In this document: in pieces, positions 1-12,900 of the stretch
Layout of the letters: each line of letters starts with the position of its first letter
Numbering within the stretch: the stretch's first letter is position 1
Source of the DNA: Lanius collurio
Taxonomy: Eukaryota > Chordata > Aves > Passeriformes > Laniidae
DNA length: 64,000 nucleotides
Direction: 5' to 3'
NCBI GenBank assembly: GCA_020086605.1
Contig: JACBWW010000083.1
Span: 324,799-388,798 of the forward strand
Notes under the pieces: generated by a model
What the model saw: only the letters and a program-made list of their open reading frames with translations
Databases searched by the model: none
What the model was told of the DNA's origin: nothing
Translations under genes and position numbers: made by a program

Positions 1-47
1 GGAAAGGAAAGGAAAGGAAAGGAAAGGAAAGGAAAGGAAAGGAGGAG
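1..47. repeat. (GGAAA)n pentanucleotide microsatellite, cut by window edge
   Basis: Eight perfect GGAAA units followed by a GGAGGAGG tail. The array begins at base 1, so its true length is unknown. It is purine-only on this strand. Confidence 0.95.
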
Positions 48-3000
48 GTAAAAAGGACAGGGAGTTTCTACTCTAAATTTTGCTAAGGCAGGTGAAGAAA
101 AAGATCATTTTTTGTGGAGTTACTCTGTAATAAGAGGTGAGAATCCAGCTCTGAGTGGTCTGTAATAAAATCAAATTGATCCAATTGGCAGAGAAGACTT
201 ACAGTTAAACAGGAAAAATAATGTGAAGAACTTGTGCTTTTGAAACACAACAAAGAACCACAATGGCCAAGCAGGACAATGAACAGGAGGAGAAAAATCA
301 CAAGTGGTATCAGCTGAAGGATAGCTTTAAATTTGACACCTGCAAAATGGTAGCAGTAATTATGTTTTGTTCTTACTGTTACAAAGGGGAAAACCATCGG
401 AGTAGGGCGACATAAAATCTAAGAATCAGGATCGGGGTAGACCATGTAATTTAGAGCTGTTTCAAGAGGATGCTGAATGGAAAGATGGAAAATAATAGCA
501 GAGCTAAATTTTCCTTCTGCAAATGACAGCAGTTTCAGTCAGAGTCCTTTAAGTGCTTCTGGCAGGAAGCAAAAAATAAAAGCAATTGTTGTTCTAAAAA
601 GTGGTTTCAACCAACAATTGCATGTATTGATAATGTGGGGATTTCTTGCCCATTTATTCCACATGACTACTTGTCCACAAATCACAATGATGGTGGTGTT
701 TCTGCCTGTATCTCAAAAAAAATAATCTCAGCCAACACATATCACTCCATATTTAGCACCCAGAGAGCCTTTAAACAAGGTGTAGCTCATCTGCAATTAA
801 TATAATCAGAAAAAAAGTTCAGCATATTTTCCTTCACTGAATCTTAGCCAGAAAAAAATTTATGAACTTGAGCAAGTTAAGGACAAATCAAACAAACAAA
901 AGATAGAGATTGTAAAAAGACAAAAGATTCTATGCTAGATTTAAAAAAAAAAATAAATAAAACCCCAAAAAGCCAACAAAATGATTGGATGTTTTAGAAT
1001 GAAATTCATTTTCAGCTTGGATAGCATCCATCTAAAAATTTTTTCCCCTGCAAATTAATAGCATAAAAGTCCCAGACTGTGATAAGTCTTATTCAGAGCT
1101 ATTGTGTTTGCTAAATGGAATGTGACAGTGATCTGAAACAGGGCTATACTACAGAAAATAATTAGTTGAGAAGTAACTTGATAATTTTACCACTGTGAAG
1201 AATGAATGGAAATCAACCTTCACTTTAATTATGTGCAAAGGAGAAGTATAATTACCTGCACAAGATACTAATCAGAGAAAATGATAATACATTCCTCTCT
1301 TATCTAGTAGATAGCAAACTAGCTTGCTTAATCTGTTCACCTCTGGTGTATCAAAGACAGCAAATTAGTTACTGCTGAGCTATCTGCATTCTGAGGTTAC
1401 CTGAATCATTTTAGTCAGTCCTTGAGATAAATGCTTATGCGTTGGAATTTTGAAAAATAAAATTACCAGCCACTATTTGAATATTTCAAAGTTAAAGGAG
1501 AAAGTCACAATCGCTTTCTGCAGCCCCAGAATATCAACGAACTGTGGAAATATAGATGCCCTGGAGGTAAAAGGTGGGCAAGAGATGAAGATGTTACCCT
1601 TGACTAATTTGTCACAACCTTGGGGTTTCCCAAACAGGGTTGTCAGGGGAGGTACTTGAGAGTGCTTGTCACGATCATTGATGCTTTCCTAACTCCCGTG
1701 GGAGCCAGGTCAGGACCCTGCTCTTGAAAGCACAGCTCTGTACCCTGAAAGCAGCCTGGCCCCTTCCCAGATCAGATCCAACACTTCAATTAAGTGGAGA
1801 AAATTCAGTGCTTCTTTGTCCTCCCCATCGCTGGCACGGGGGGACAAACGGGTTTGATTCTGTTGTGCTGAGGAAGACAGAATTTAAGGGGTTTTTCCCC
1901 CAAGGTTCTTCTCAGATTTCTATCATGGAAATGAGACTTTGATGTGGAGCCTGGTAACTCCCTGTGTGCGCTGGCACAGCGTGGCTGAGGAGCTGGAGTG
2001 AGCAAGCAAGACCCTGCCAGCCTTGAGGAGGGCTCTGCACTCACCTTTCTTGTACAGGCAGTAAGGTTTGCCAATGAAGCTGGAGGCACCTCGCTCCTGG
2101 CTCCGTTACAACACTGAAGAGCAGATCAATAAAGTGAATCAGGAGATCATACAGTTATGTCATGGCAGTAGTCAGGGAACACCACAAGGTCAGGAAATAT
2201 TAGAAACCAGCACTGGGGCATTCCCTGTGTAATGAATCTTCTGCAGTCAGATCTAGAGAAATCTGCTAAATGCAGCAGGCTCTGAGTGCCAGGGAGACAC
2301 TCACATGGCAATCATTTAACCAGGGCATGTTCATAGCTCACAGAAGGTGCTGTGTTCAGTTGATATGAAAGGCTGTTTAACCTTTGGAGAGGATTTCCAC
2401 AGTCTGAATCTGCTTTTGGTTTGATTGTTGAGAGGACTGATCCATGTGCTAATGACACCTTGTGGGTCACCAGAAATGCTGTGGCAGTGTCAGAGATTTA
2501 GCTTGGGGGTTTGGAGAGGAAATAATGAAAAAAAATTCTTCACTGATCCTATGTTCTCCTTTTAGTCATGTTGGTTTATTTGTGGCAGTAAAATATATCC
2601 AGTTTCAATTCTGTCTCTTCAAAGTGCCAGTCTGAAGAGGAGAAAAACCCTGAATGCATCCTTTGCATCACCTTCAGCTTGGCAGAGCTGCACTGGAGGT
2701 GTCTTTGGCCCAGTGCAGGCTTATCCAGCAGGGCTCTCTGCAGTGCAGCTTGGGTCTGTCAGTGCCATTTGAAAATAAAGGGAAGTTTCTAAAGCCAAGT
2801 CTCATTTCAGTCTCAGCCCATTCTGAAACTCAAAGTTCTGGCAGGGTTGGTTGTGGGTGTGGTGTAAGGCCACCTGAGACTGCCGTGAGAGAGCTGAGGT
2901 TGGCCCGGGTTTGCAGGTGAGACACAGCCAATAATAATTGGGAAATATGCTCTAGACTACCAGGGTAACATTTTCAAGTCATTTGATAATGACACACCTC

Positions 3001-5860
3001 CAGGGTTTGGTAGAGGCTCGGTGTAGCTGGAACTGAGCATTATTTCCCAGGGCAGCACCGTGCCCCCAGCACGGCCCCGAGTGCGAGGAGTGCAGAGCAG
3101 GGGGAGCTGCTGCAGCCCAGGGCAGGCAGTCAGGAGCCCTCTCCTTCCCCTGCTTCTCTCTTTGAAAACTGTAATCACCATCTTGCCAGGAATGTGTTGC
3201 TTCCTGAGCTGAGAAAAGGTTGTTTTTTCCTCTTGGACTCTGGCACCCATCACAAGGTGCTGCTGCTCAGGGGTGGGTGAGGACCGAGGGAAGGCATCCC
3301 CTTGATGGAACCCCTTCCCTTCTCCTCTCCTTCCCTTCACCTCACTCATGTTTAATGTACCTGGGACTTACTGTAGCCATCTCCAGTACAGATTATCCTG
3401 TGTACAATGATTAGTACAACAAGGCCCTTAAAGCCTGCTCAGTATTCCTTGCCACTGCCATAAAATAAGGAAATTCCTGAAGAACTGAGCCAAATCATCA
3501 AGATCTCTGCCTTTTCTGTTACAGTTGTGGATGCCTGATGCTTCTTAGGGAAGCACTGCTGTGTATTTTTATTATTATTCATATTTTACCTCTCCATTCA
3601 ATTCAGAAGAATGAAAGGAGATTTTTTTTGCATTATTGAGGTGATTTTCTTTACTTTCCCCAGTAATTACTCAGAGTGTACTTTCTATGTTCAGTTTTTT
3701 AAATAACCTTCTTACTGCAGGTGTAATTCTCTAGTTCATAGATGCAGGATTTTTCAAGAGAGCACCACTTTTTTATACTGTTCTGCCACTGCCTCTCTAC
3801 ATCTCCAAATTTACTTTAGGAGTTTTGCCTTGTAAAAGTCACTCTTGCTTTCTGAAAGTAGAACCAAATATTGGGCATTACACATTAATCCTAGAACCAA
3901 AGAGTCAAAGAAAATAATCAATTTAATTTCTTTTTATTGCCTGTGTAATTAGTTATATGTCATAAAAGTTCAGATTGCATCTGGAGTTAATTCCCCAAGC
4001 CTCGTCTTAAATTTTCTCATCAACATTAAATTAATCTTATATATCCTTTGCGTTCCACATGCACAGCTTTCACCAATATTTCACTGCCATGAACTTCTCC
4101 TCTGAACCTTCTCAGGCTTACCTCAGTGGCAATTAGGAATTGCTGTGCCCCGTCCATGTGGAGAGGAGCAGATTGCCAGCCTGTGAATCTTCTCTTTTGG
4201 CAGTTCTGGGCTTAATATTTGCAAAGCCAGAGATTATAAACTGCTGTGGAATATATGAATGTTAGTTTACTTTTTCCCTTGATTAAAATGGCAACTTTTC
4301 TTCTCATAACTCTGTCCATAGAGTACCATCAGTCTGCTGGATCTCAGGGGTTTGGGAAAGGTGGGGATTTTTTTCCTGAGTCGGTGATAGCTTCAGGTTC
4401 TGTATTCTTTGCTCTCCTACACAGCCTGAAGGGTTAAAATGAAAGAGGAGGGGGAAAAAAAAAAAAGTAGAAGGAATCAGGAATGAAAAAGAAAGAAAAG
4501 TACTATCCAAAGCAGAATGAAGGTGGATGTGTGTCTTTCTGAGCTTTCTCTGTCACTGAAAATAAACTCTTGGATTTATTTTATGAGGAATAAATGGGGC
4601 TGGTAAGAAGAGAGGTGAAGTAACAAGTGAAAAAGAACTGGGGAGACTTAGAGACACAGAAGTGGATAATGTGAGAAGTATGACACTTAAATTGTAGCAA
4701 GGAGAATTTAAAACAAACATGAAGAAAACGTTCCTTCTGGTGACAGCAGTTCTGAAGGTTATGGATTTATGCTCACTGCAAATTTTTAAAAGCAACACAG
4801 ATAAACATCTGTCAGAAATGTCTTGGGTGTGTTTATTCCTGCTCTAGGCAGTGGTACAGACCGTGTGATTCCTCTGCATCTGCTTTATGTGATTTATTAA
4901 GCTGGGAAGTAAATGAGAGGAGAGACCAGGGGTGAAGAACGAGCAGTTTGGAAGGCACAGTGAGAACAGCTCATTGAGTGGCTGTGGCAGCACGAGGACT
5001 GATCAAAGCCAGGTCCAGCAGCAAACAAGCCCACGATAGAAGAAGAATCCAGCATCAGTTTAGAGCCCCACTTTCAGAACTTTGTAGGAATATAATTATG
5101 AGGTTGTGGAGCTTCTCTAAGCTGTTTTTCCTCAAGTTTTTGCTTCTGGTCCCTAACAGCCAACTTTGTGCAACTTTGCACAGTTTCCTTCTTGTCTCTT
5201 AGATGGTAAAATCTGTCTCATCCTCTGTGCTCTTATCAGCACTGAAGTGAGCTTATGTAGCTGCTTTCAACTCTCTATTCACAGCACCCTCCTTTCATTA
5301 TCCAGTTGTATGGAATATATCACAACTTGTGCTCTTCCCGTCTTTGTTTTGCTCCTCTGCCAAACAAAGAGTTTTTCCTCAGACCCTTTTCTTATCATCA
5401 TCCCTTATAAAAGCAGAGTCAACATATTGCTATATTTACAAAGAGCCTTTCATTTGGATGATGCAAAAGATATGCATGTGCACATGTCCCTGTGTGTTGA
5501 ATGGTGGCTTGTTTGGGGAAGAGGTGAGCAGGCAATGAACCCATTTCCATGCACAACTGGGGTGCTGACTGAAGGAAGGAGTGTGTGTTCACACGTTGGA
5601 AGGTACACAAATCCAACACAGACTGGAAATTTGGCGTCCGATGCTGGTTTTATATCATTGGTTATGGGGAAAAAATAAAAACAAAATTCAAGCTGTTTCC
5701 CAGATTAGATAAACAAACTCTTGGGCTCTTGCAGTTAGCCTTTAAGACAGGGTGGAAAGCTCTAGAAATTGCAGTGTATAATGGGTTTGTGTGCACTTTC
5801 TCATTTCGGTGAATCACAGATGACAGTGGGACTTCTTATCACCACACTTATCTGCTGAGA
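48..5860. other. Unique noncoding sequence, no gene recognised
   Basis: AT-rich unique DNA with scattered homopolymer runs, such as the A-run near 943-953 and an A/G-rich stretch near 4,441-4,500. Open frames are short (up to 170 codons at 5,166-5,678), overlap other frames, lack recognisable domains and do not end at convincing splice sites. Two mildly GC-rich patches (about 1,690-2,090 and 3,000-3,330) account for the antisense open frames there. Nothing matches a known bird repeat with confidence. It is consistent with intergenic or intronic DNA. Confidence 0.6.
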
Positions 5861-5879
5861 ACACAAATGTATTAAGATG

Positions 5880-6060
5880 AGTTACTGTGTAATTACGATT
5901 GCTCCAGACTGATTTATTATGAAGTTACCAGATTGTTACCCCCAAAAAAGCCTGTCTTATTTCATGATAATTATGCAAACTGGTGTCATTTTTGTGCACA
6001 AGTTCTTAACTGATAATAAAGCAGGCACTCTGCCAGTTTAAATAAGCAGTAGAAATTAGT
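5880..6060. promoter_or_regulatory. Candidate conserved noncoding element
   Basis: A compact AT-rich block without repeats. It contains a homeodomain-type TAATTA core at 5,890-5,895 and an octamer-like ATGCAAA at 5,973-5,979, followed by GATAA and TAAATAA-type words. The texture resembles conserved vertebrate enhancers, but conservation cannot be seen from one sequence, so this is inference. The alternative is ordinary AT-rich intron. Confidence 0.2.
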
Positions 6061-6090
6061 TACTTTCAAAGAAAGAGGAGATGGGAGACA

Positions 6091-9000
6091 CGTGATTGAT
6101 GCTCAACAAAACGTTCACCTGCAGAACACGCAGGTAACATTTTAGAGGATGATTTTCTGATACAGGATGACATAAGGATACACAACACACAAATACAAAA
6201 CCTGGTGAAGCACTTCAAACTAGAGGAGATTGCACTTACATGGTGGTGTAAAGTTTCCTCTCTTAAACACTCCTTTATTATTAATTTATCTCGGCGTTTT
6301 ACGTGGGGAATAGTGAGGGTTATAGCTCAGTGTAGTCATTTGTGCAGTATTTTCTATAAACTAAACTAGGATTTATTTAGTCATCCCTATTGGGGTTGTT
6401 TCATAACAACAGCTAAATTAAAGCTTCATGAGCGGAAGGGCAGCATTTCTAAATCAAACTCAGTGTCTGGCTCCATGGAAATTCATCACCAGTTTGTCAA
6501 GAGAAATAACTGGTCCAAAACTTTACCAGAAATTCAGAGTGAATCTGTGGATTCTGGAAGAGATTTGTCACTTTCTCTCCTGTCATGCTGCATTTTCACG
6601 TTCCTCTGCTGCCAGCTTCAGCTCGTGTTCAGTGGTGAAGTGCCATTGCAAAGTCTGTCTTGACAGTTGGACTAACCTGACCAGATGTGGGGAATATTGG
6701 GGAAACTTGTGCTAAACCTGGACTAAAAAGAATTTCTACCAAATTTTGAAAACCAAAGGAATCAGACAATAGTTGAGATGATGGTCTGAGTAGGACACCC
6801 TGCTTTTGGTGCTTATCCACATGCTCCCTTCCAGGCTTTGGCACTCTGCCAATTACTGTTTAAATCTGTATTCATGTCCTTTTATAAAAGTTAGCATCTG
6901 GTGCTGATACTGACTTTTCCAGTGACTTTGAGTGTAATGCAGCTTTCGAAATCTCATCACTTTTCAAGATAATATAAATAATTAACCTAAGAATTCATTG
7001 AAAATAAGCAAGGACACAACATGCCAAAAAGTTGTTTGAGCACTGACAGAATAGATATTGAAGAAAGAAAACATTAAAAAAAAAACCCCAGCGAGGAACC
7101 ATTGCCATCTGTCAGGTCACATCAAGATGAAGGCACTGAAATTAGGCAAAGTGCAGTGGGAGAGATCTGCTCCTTCTCCCAGGAATCCTGCTGGCCTCCC
7201 AGAGGATCTGCCCCTTGTGCTCATCCTCAGTGCTGGTGGCAGTGTGACAAGTGACATCACGACTTGCCACAGAAAGGCAGTGCCACTTGGGGAGGTTAAT
7301 GCAGTGGGGAATGGCCAATATCAACAGTGCCTGCTTCCCCAGAGCTTTTGATCCCTCCAAATCCAGGCTCTCCTTATTGCCAAAAGGCACTGTGTCCAAA
7401 GTGTGCCCAGTGTTCTGCAGGAAGGCTTTGTCAGACTTGCTGCTCCCTTATTTAGGTACAAACCCACAGTTGTCTTGCTTATCATTTGTGCTGTGGCGTG
7501 GGAGTTCTTGAGTGTTTTCCTGTATTTTGGAAGCAAAGGATTCAGGTCACGTGGACTAAATGGCAGCCGTGGCATTGCTCCAAACTCTGCCTGGGCAGAA
7601 CTCCCTGGTTCAGCTCCCAGAGGTGCCACTGCAGTGGGCAGGGAGGGCCCCTCTCAGTGGGGCACCCCCGAGGTCACCAGCCAAGAGAACGTGGGCACAG
7701 TTTAACAATCAAAGCCACAACTCAGAAAAGCAAAAAGAAGTCATAATTCATTATTTAGAGAGTGCCCAAATAATGGCTTCTTGGCTGGGGCAGTGGAGGA
7801 GCGTTCCTGGCAGTTCTGTTCTCCTGTGCTGGCAGCAGAGGGGCTCTGGCAGTGCTTTGCTGATGTGTGGGTCGGACAGAGCCTGTTTGCTTTGAACCAG
7901 TAATAAAGCCAGGCATGTCTCACCACACACTTTTGTCACTTGCAGTATTTTCCACAATTTTTCTCCCTGATAACTAATCCCAAATCCTCTTTGCTGCTTT
8001 TTAGACAAGTCATGCTGAGTTTTTTACTTCCATGATAAAAGGAATCTATTCGAAAACCAAGTTGTTTGTAGGGGGAAAATATTTTCTGCATTGTGTTTTC
8101 TGATGCATTTTAAGTTGAGAGTCTAAACTGCTTTAATTTCTTGGAGAACAAGTTGTATATTTATTTACATTGTTACATATAAGTATAATTAAAATTTATA
8201 TATCTGGAAGTAAATATTAACCAGCTTACCAAATAAGGCAGGTTACTTTGATCAGACTGGAATTCTATTACTTATTTTCACATCTGCCTGTACACTGAAA
8301 TCTTTATCAGCTGGACAAGCCCAGCTGCATCAGTAACTCTGAATATGATGCTGGGCACTTGTGTAGCTGCCTGTGTGTCTGTTTTCCTCCAAAGTACCAC
8401 AGCAGGCTTGAAAGGAGGCTGCACCCTTTGTGTTCAGCAGAGTGTTTTGACAGAGAGAGTTCCCACCGTGTTCAGAACTTTAAATTGTGTTTTAAATTAA
8501 ACTAAGCCTTATGTTGGTGGCAAGGAGACCGTGTTGCTGAAAAGAGACATCATTTGTGACAAAAGCATTACAGACATTGAATGCCAGACACTGTAAAGCA
8601 GTTTCCCTTCTGCTTTAATTGAGAGCTTTCTCAAGCAGCTGAACCTCAAAGCAAATCAGTGATTCCCATTTTCCCACAAACTGTTGAGATGTTTTAAACT
8701 TTATTTTAAAAAAATGCCTTAACCTGGGAGTGATTTTGAGGATCCCAATTTAAATTATTTTTCTAGTCTGTGATAAAGGAGACAAAATAGTTACCAAGAA
8801 GAGCAGTGGGAATGAATAACGAGTCAAAGGCATTTTAGTTACCATTGTAACTGTAGCTGTATCTGTGCTGGGTCTTTTAAAATACTGATTTAGAGAAGGT
8901 GAAGGAAATTTACCGCTTTCCCCCCACCCCCCTCATTCCATTGCTTTTAAGATCTAAATTCCCCTTTTCCATTGTGTGCACATGCATTTTTTTAGCTTGA

Positions 9001-9869
9001 GTGATCACCTGGCATCCAGAGATCAATGGGAATTGTTACACAACCATGTCATTACATATATTTCAACAAGCAGATGTTAGTAGGAAGAGTTCTCTGACCA
9101 GTTTTTGAAGCTGTTGTCAAAATGTGGCTTAAACATCAGAAGAACATTCTGCAAATTTACATAACCTCTACAAAGCCTGAAAAATTAATTTATGGTGAGC
9201 ATCACTCAGCACTCATTTCCAGGAGAGGAAAAAAAAAAAAACCACCCAACTCTTTGAATGTCCTTTTCAGTTGAGCTCATATTTATAAAATTGCAAAGAT
9301 AATAAGGAAGCAGACTAAAATTAACAGCAACTGCTTGTGTGGAAGTGCTGCTTGGGATGAATAAATTACAGAAGTCAGAGTGAGAGCCATGGGAAGTGCT
9401 GCAGCCCAGGGTCAGCCTCGGGGCTGGGAGCTGGGAAGGGGCACTGCTGCTCAACAGGGCACTGCTGATCTTGGCAGGTGGGCACAGACCCTTTGTGGGT
9501 TTGGGGTGCAAATTTCAAGGCCTCATTCTCAGAATTGTTTTCTGTTTTCTTCTTCCTTCAGCTGCTCTGCTTTCACTAAGTCTCAGTTCAGTATGAGAAA
9601 GAGAAATACCTGACTTGTAAACTTCGAGGCTGAGTGTTAAATTCCAAGTGGTGTCAGAGAGGAGAGCCTGCTCTGATCTAGAGGAGAATTGTGTTTTCAG
9701 TGGGTTTCAAAGGCCTGGAAAGAAGAGTGATTTAGGCTTGTTTTTCCATGGTGAAAATGATTTCATAAGCTCTGAACCAAAGTGGTGAAATCCTCATGAT
9801 GTCTCCTGAGCCTGCCAGGTGCTTCTTCCATTTTCAATCTAAATCTCAGAAAAACTCATCTTTTGATTT
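6091..9869. other. Unique noncoding sequence
   Basis: Mixed composition. A GC-richer patch at about 7,130-7,900 gives several overlapping short open frames on both strands (60-111 codons), as expected where stop codons are depleted. The stretch 8,020-9,180 is AT-rich with no open frame of note. No repeat family or RNA gene was recognised. Confidence 0.6.
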
Positions 9870-9995
9870 TGAAGTTTGGAGGCCAGAAGGGGTTAAATCA
9901 CCTAATCTGACCTCCACAGCACAGCTATTTATTTGGTTACCGTGTAAGCCCAATCAAATGTGCAAGGTTAGAAGTTGTGTTTCAAAAAGGCACCG
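9870..9995 (-). mobile_element. Old sauropsid CR1-like LINE fragment
   Basis: Reading left to right, the pieces GGCCAGAAGGGG, CACCTAATCTGACCTCC, GGTTACCGTGTAAGCCCAAT and TTTCAAAAAGGCACC follow the order of an old CR1-type repeat I recall as common in turtles and archosaurs (a 'ccagaaggga...ctagtctgacctcctgtat...gagcccaat...ccagaaaggcatcc' pattern). The copy is strongly diverged with small gaps, so it should predate the bird-specific CR1 copies in this window. Orientation is called minus because the GGCCAGAAGG end corresponds to the reversed LINE 3' end. The family assignment is from memory of the consensus. Confidence 0.45.
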
Positions 9996-12900
9996 AGGCT
10001 CGGCTCGGGAGGTGCAGAGGTCAGGTCTGTGCCTTGGACAGCAACCCAGAGGGACAGAGAATTGTGTTTGAATTCTGCATCTCCCTTCTCCCCTGCAAAT
10101 GCAAAGGAGCCCAATTTGTACATTCTGTGTTAGCCTCTTTGCCTTGAACACAGGAGGACAAGAAAGTTAGACTTTCCAGCGCAGTAGAAGAAACATTTTT
10201 GATGTGTTCCAAATGCTAAAATGTCAGGGATAAAAGGGCCTGCTTTGTTTTTAATCCAGGAGCGAGAGAGTTAGAAAACTTAATATTAGCAGAACTACTT
10301 CCGTGCATTTTTAAGCACTTCAGTAAATGTGTTCTTGATTGGATGTAAACTTTCCCCTGTAGTGTTTGCAACCCAGGAGAATATTAAAGTAAAAAATCTC
10401 TTTAAAAAGTTGGAGGACTGTAAATGATCTTACATATATTTCAGTCTTCAGGGTCCTCATTTTTCTGGCTCATATTAATTTTATTCCATATTTATAGCTT
10501 AAGTGAGAAGAGAATCAAATTCAAGAGGTCCATAACTATGTATAAATAATTACTGTTTATGAATATTACTGCACAAATTATAAAGAGGGTGGAAAATCAA
10601 AAGAGATGAAGTGAAAAACGCTCCTGAAAGATGTCTAGGTATTTTAGCTCCCAGGGGTGTATCAGAAGGGCTCAGAAGCATGGGCATTTTGTGGATTTTG
10701 GCTGTCTATGTGCAGTCAGCAGTTGGGCATCAGAGGTCATTCTGCCATGGAGTTGCAAGGCTTTGGCTGCAGAGTTTGTGTGTCAGGCACTCACTGCTGG
10801 CCTGATCTGCTGGAACCTAAACCTTCCTCCTCCTCCTCGCTGCAGAGAGCACAGTGGGACTTGCCCAGGACATCAAAGGGAAATCTTCTTTCACCCTGCA
10901 AGTTGAGGGGAGAGTAAAGGCCTTTGGGGTTTTGTGCCCCTTCTCCACTGCAGTGAGTGACCTTGTGTCACCCACGATCTGTGCTGCCAATTCCCTGCAG
11001 ATGTCATACTTACCTGTTTGGGGGGTTTCTGTAATGAAAGAGTTCTCCAAGGGTTTCCACAAGTCATGACTAGTGTTAGATTTTTTTTTTTCACTTGAAA
11101 GGCTCCATAGCACATTTATTTACACATGCATTAAATCCAGAATGCTGAATGTTCTCTCAAATACTTTTGTCTTTCAAGAAATTCTCATGTTCACATCCTG
11201 CTTTAACTCAGTTTGGGTTTGCAGATACTGATGAGCTCGGGCACAAAATAAAATGGGCTGTGGCACTGTGAGTTTTAATTTCTCTGAGCAGGGCACAGCC
11301 CTGTGAGCCAAGAGCTCAAAACCAGAAGATTCTCAGGAATAGATTATTTCTTTCTTGGAAATTGGGATTTTTATGGAAGTACTGCTTAAAGTCCTTAGGA
11401 CTGGAACAAGTGTTTGCACCATGTGCTGACCACAGAGCACAGGCAGAGAGGAAGGGGACAACTGGGGGCACTGATTCTCCACCCTCCACATTTAACACCA
11501 TTCTAAAGCCAGGCATGTCCTGAAAAAAGAGGTTTTATCTGTAGTAGATTGGTATGGAAAGCTTCCTCTCAGAGGCTTGTACCTCCAAGCTTGTGTACCC
11601 ACAGTTGTGATCATGTGGCACTGTGAAAAGGCTGCCTGGCACACATGGAGAAAACACTCCTCAAATATTAACAAGTTTAAAATGTATTTAATACAGCAAA
11701 GACCAGTAAAGTTTGAAAATGGATGTATAAATATTTATGAAATTACAACACAAATAAATATTACAAAAGCTCATCTGATTAAGACAAGAGCTATGACAAT
11801 TCTTGTGAATTTTTTATATTAAAATAAGCATTACATTAATGAGTATTCATTATATCATTAAACATTTTACTTTGTTTTCTGTAGAGAATTTTATTTTTAC
11901 TTGACATACTTTTTTAAGTGTCTAATGGGCTCTTATGACATTTGTAAATGAGCCAAAACATAAGGAATATAAGAGTTAATTCTTTATACTCATCACTAAT
12001 TCAGACTAATTTATCATAAGGGAAATAATAGGGAAGTAGTCTTTTTTTTTTTTTTTAATTTACATATAAATAGGTCTAAGTCATAAAATTAGGATACAGA
12101 TTTTAAACACTCCAGAGTCCAAACTGACTGATGTGGGGTTTCACTATCATTTATTCTAGCATAGCAAGGACCTGGATTTAAAAAAAAATACAGAAAAATT
12201 CAAACATTTCATTGATGCTGGAAATTGGAGATTGCTCTGAGGTGCTTCAGTGGTTTGTGTGGAGCCAGCAAGGACTGAGCCCTCGAAGGCAGTTCCTGTG
12301 TGCCTCAGGAGCTGCACTGTCCATGTCATGGTTTGTCCCTGGCATTTGTCACCCAGCCCTGGTGCAGGGTGCAGTCCCGTGTTCCCTCTGCCAGGGAAGG
12401 GCCCAGCAGCTCTGGGCACGCTGAGACCCCGAGCCTGGCATTCCTCTGCCCTTCACTGGGGGCTGAGCTGGCTCTGGGGGGGATGGCCAGGAATGCCCAT
12501 CTGGGCAGGAGCAGTGGGTGTAAGGAAGGGTTTGCCCTGCAGAGCAGCCGCCCTCAGACACCCCCTGACCTTCCATTTGTGCTTTTCCTCGCTGGGCAGA
12601 GGGGATTTTGTTTGGCTCAGAGCTGGGGTTGTGGTGGGTGTGTTTGTTTGCAGAGGTACTGCAGAGCTGCTTTTGTCTCCCTCTGTAACACGTGCAGCAA
12701 TGGGCTGGAGTCAGGAGCAGTTGTGATCAAGTATTTATAGAATCCTGCACAAATGGAGTTCAGCATCCTCTGGGCTCCACTGGCCTGGCTGAAAGGAGCA
12801 AAAAGCTCCTGCCTTGCACAGTGGTAGGGGCTGTTCACTCCTCTACAAACTGCAGCAGGTGGATGCTGGACAGGCAGCGTGACCCTTCCCTGGTTAAAAT

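Noticed and set aside
3388..3432. Possible tail of an old repeat (GTACAATGATTAGTACAACAAGGCCCT)
   Set aside because: It resembles a 'cctagcacaatggggccct' repeat tail, but about 30 bp is too short and diverged to name a family.
5166..5678. 170-codon open frame
   Set aside because: Cysteine/serine/leucine-rich composition typical of chance translation of AT/pyrimidine-rich DNA; other overlapping frames are equally open.
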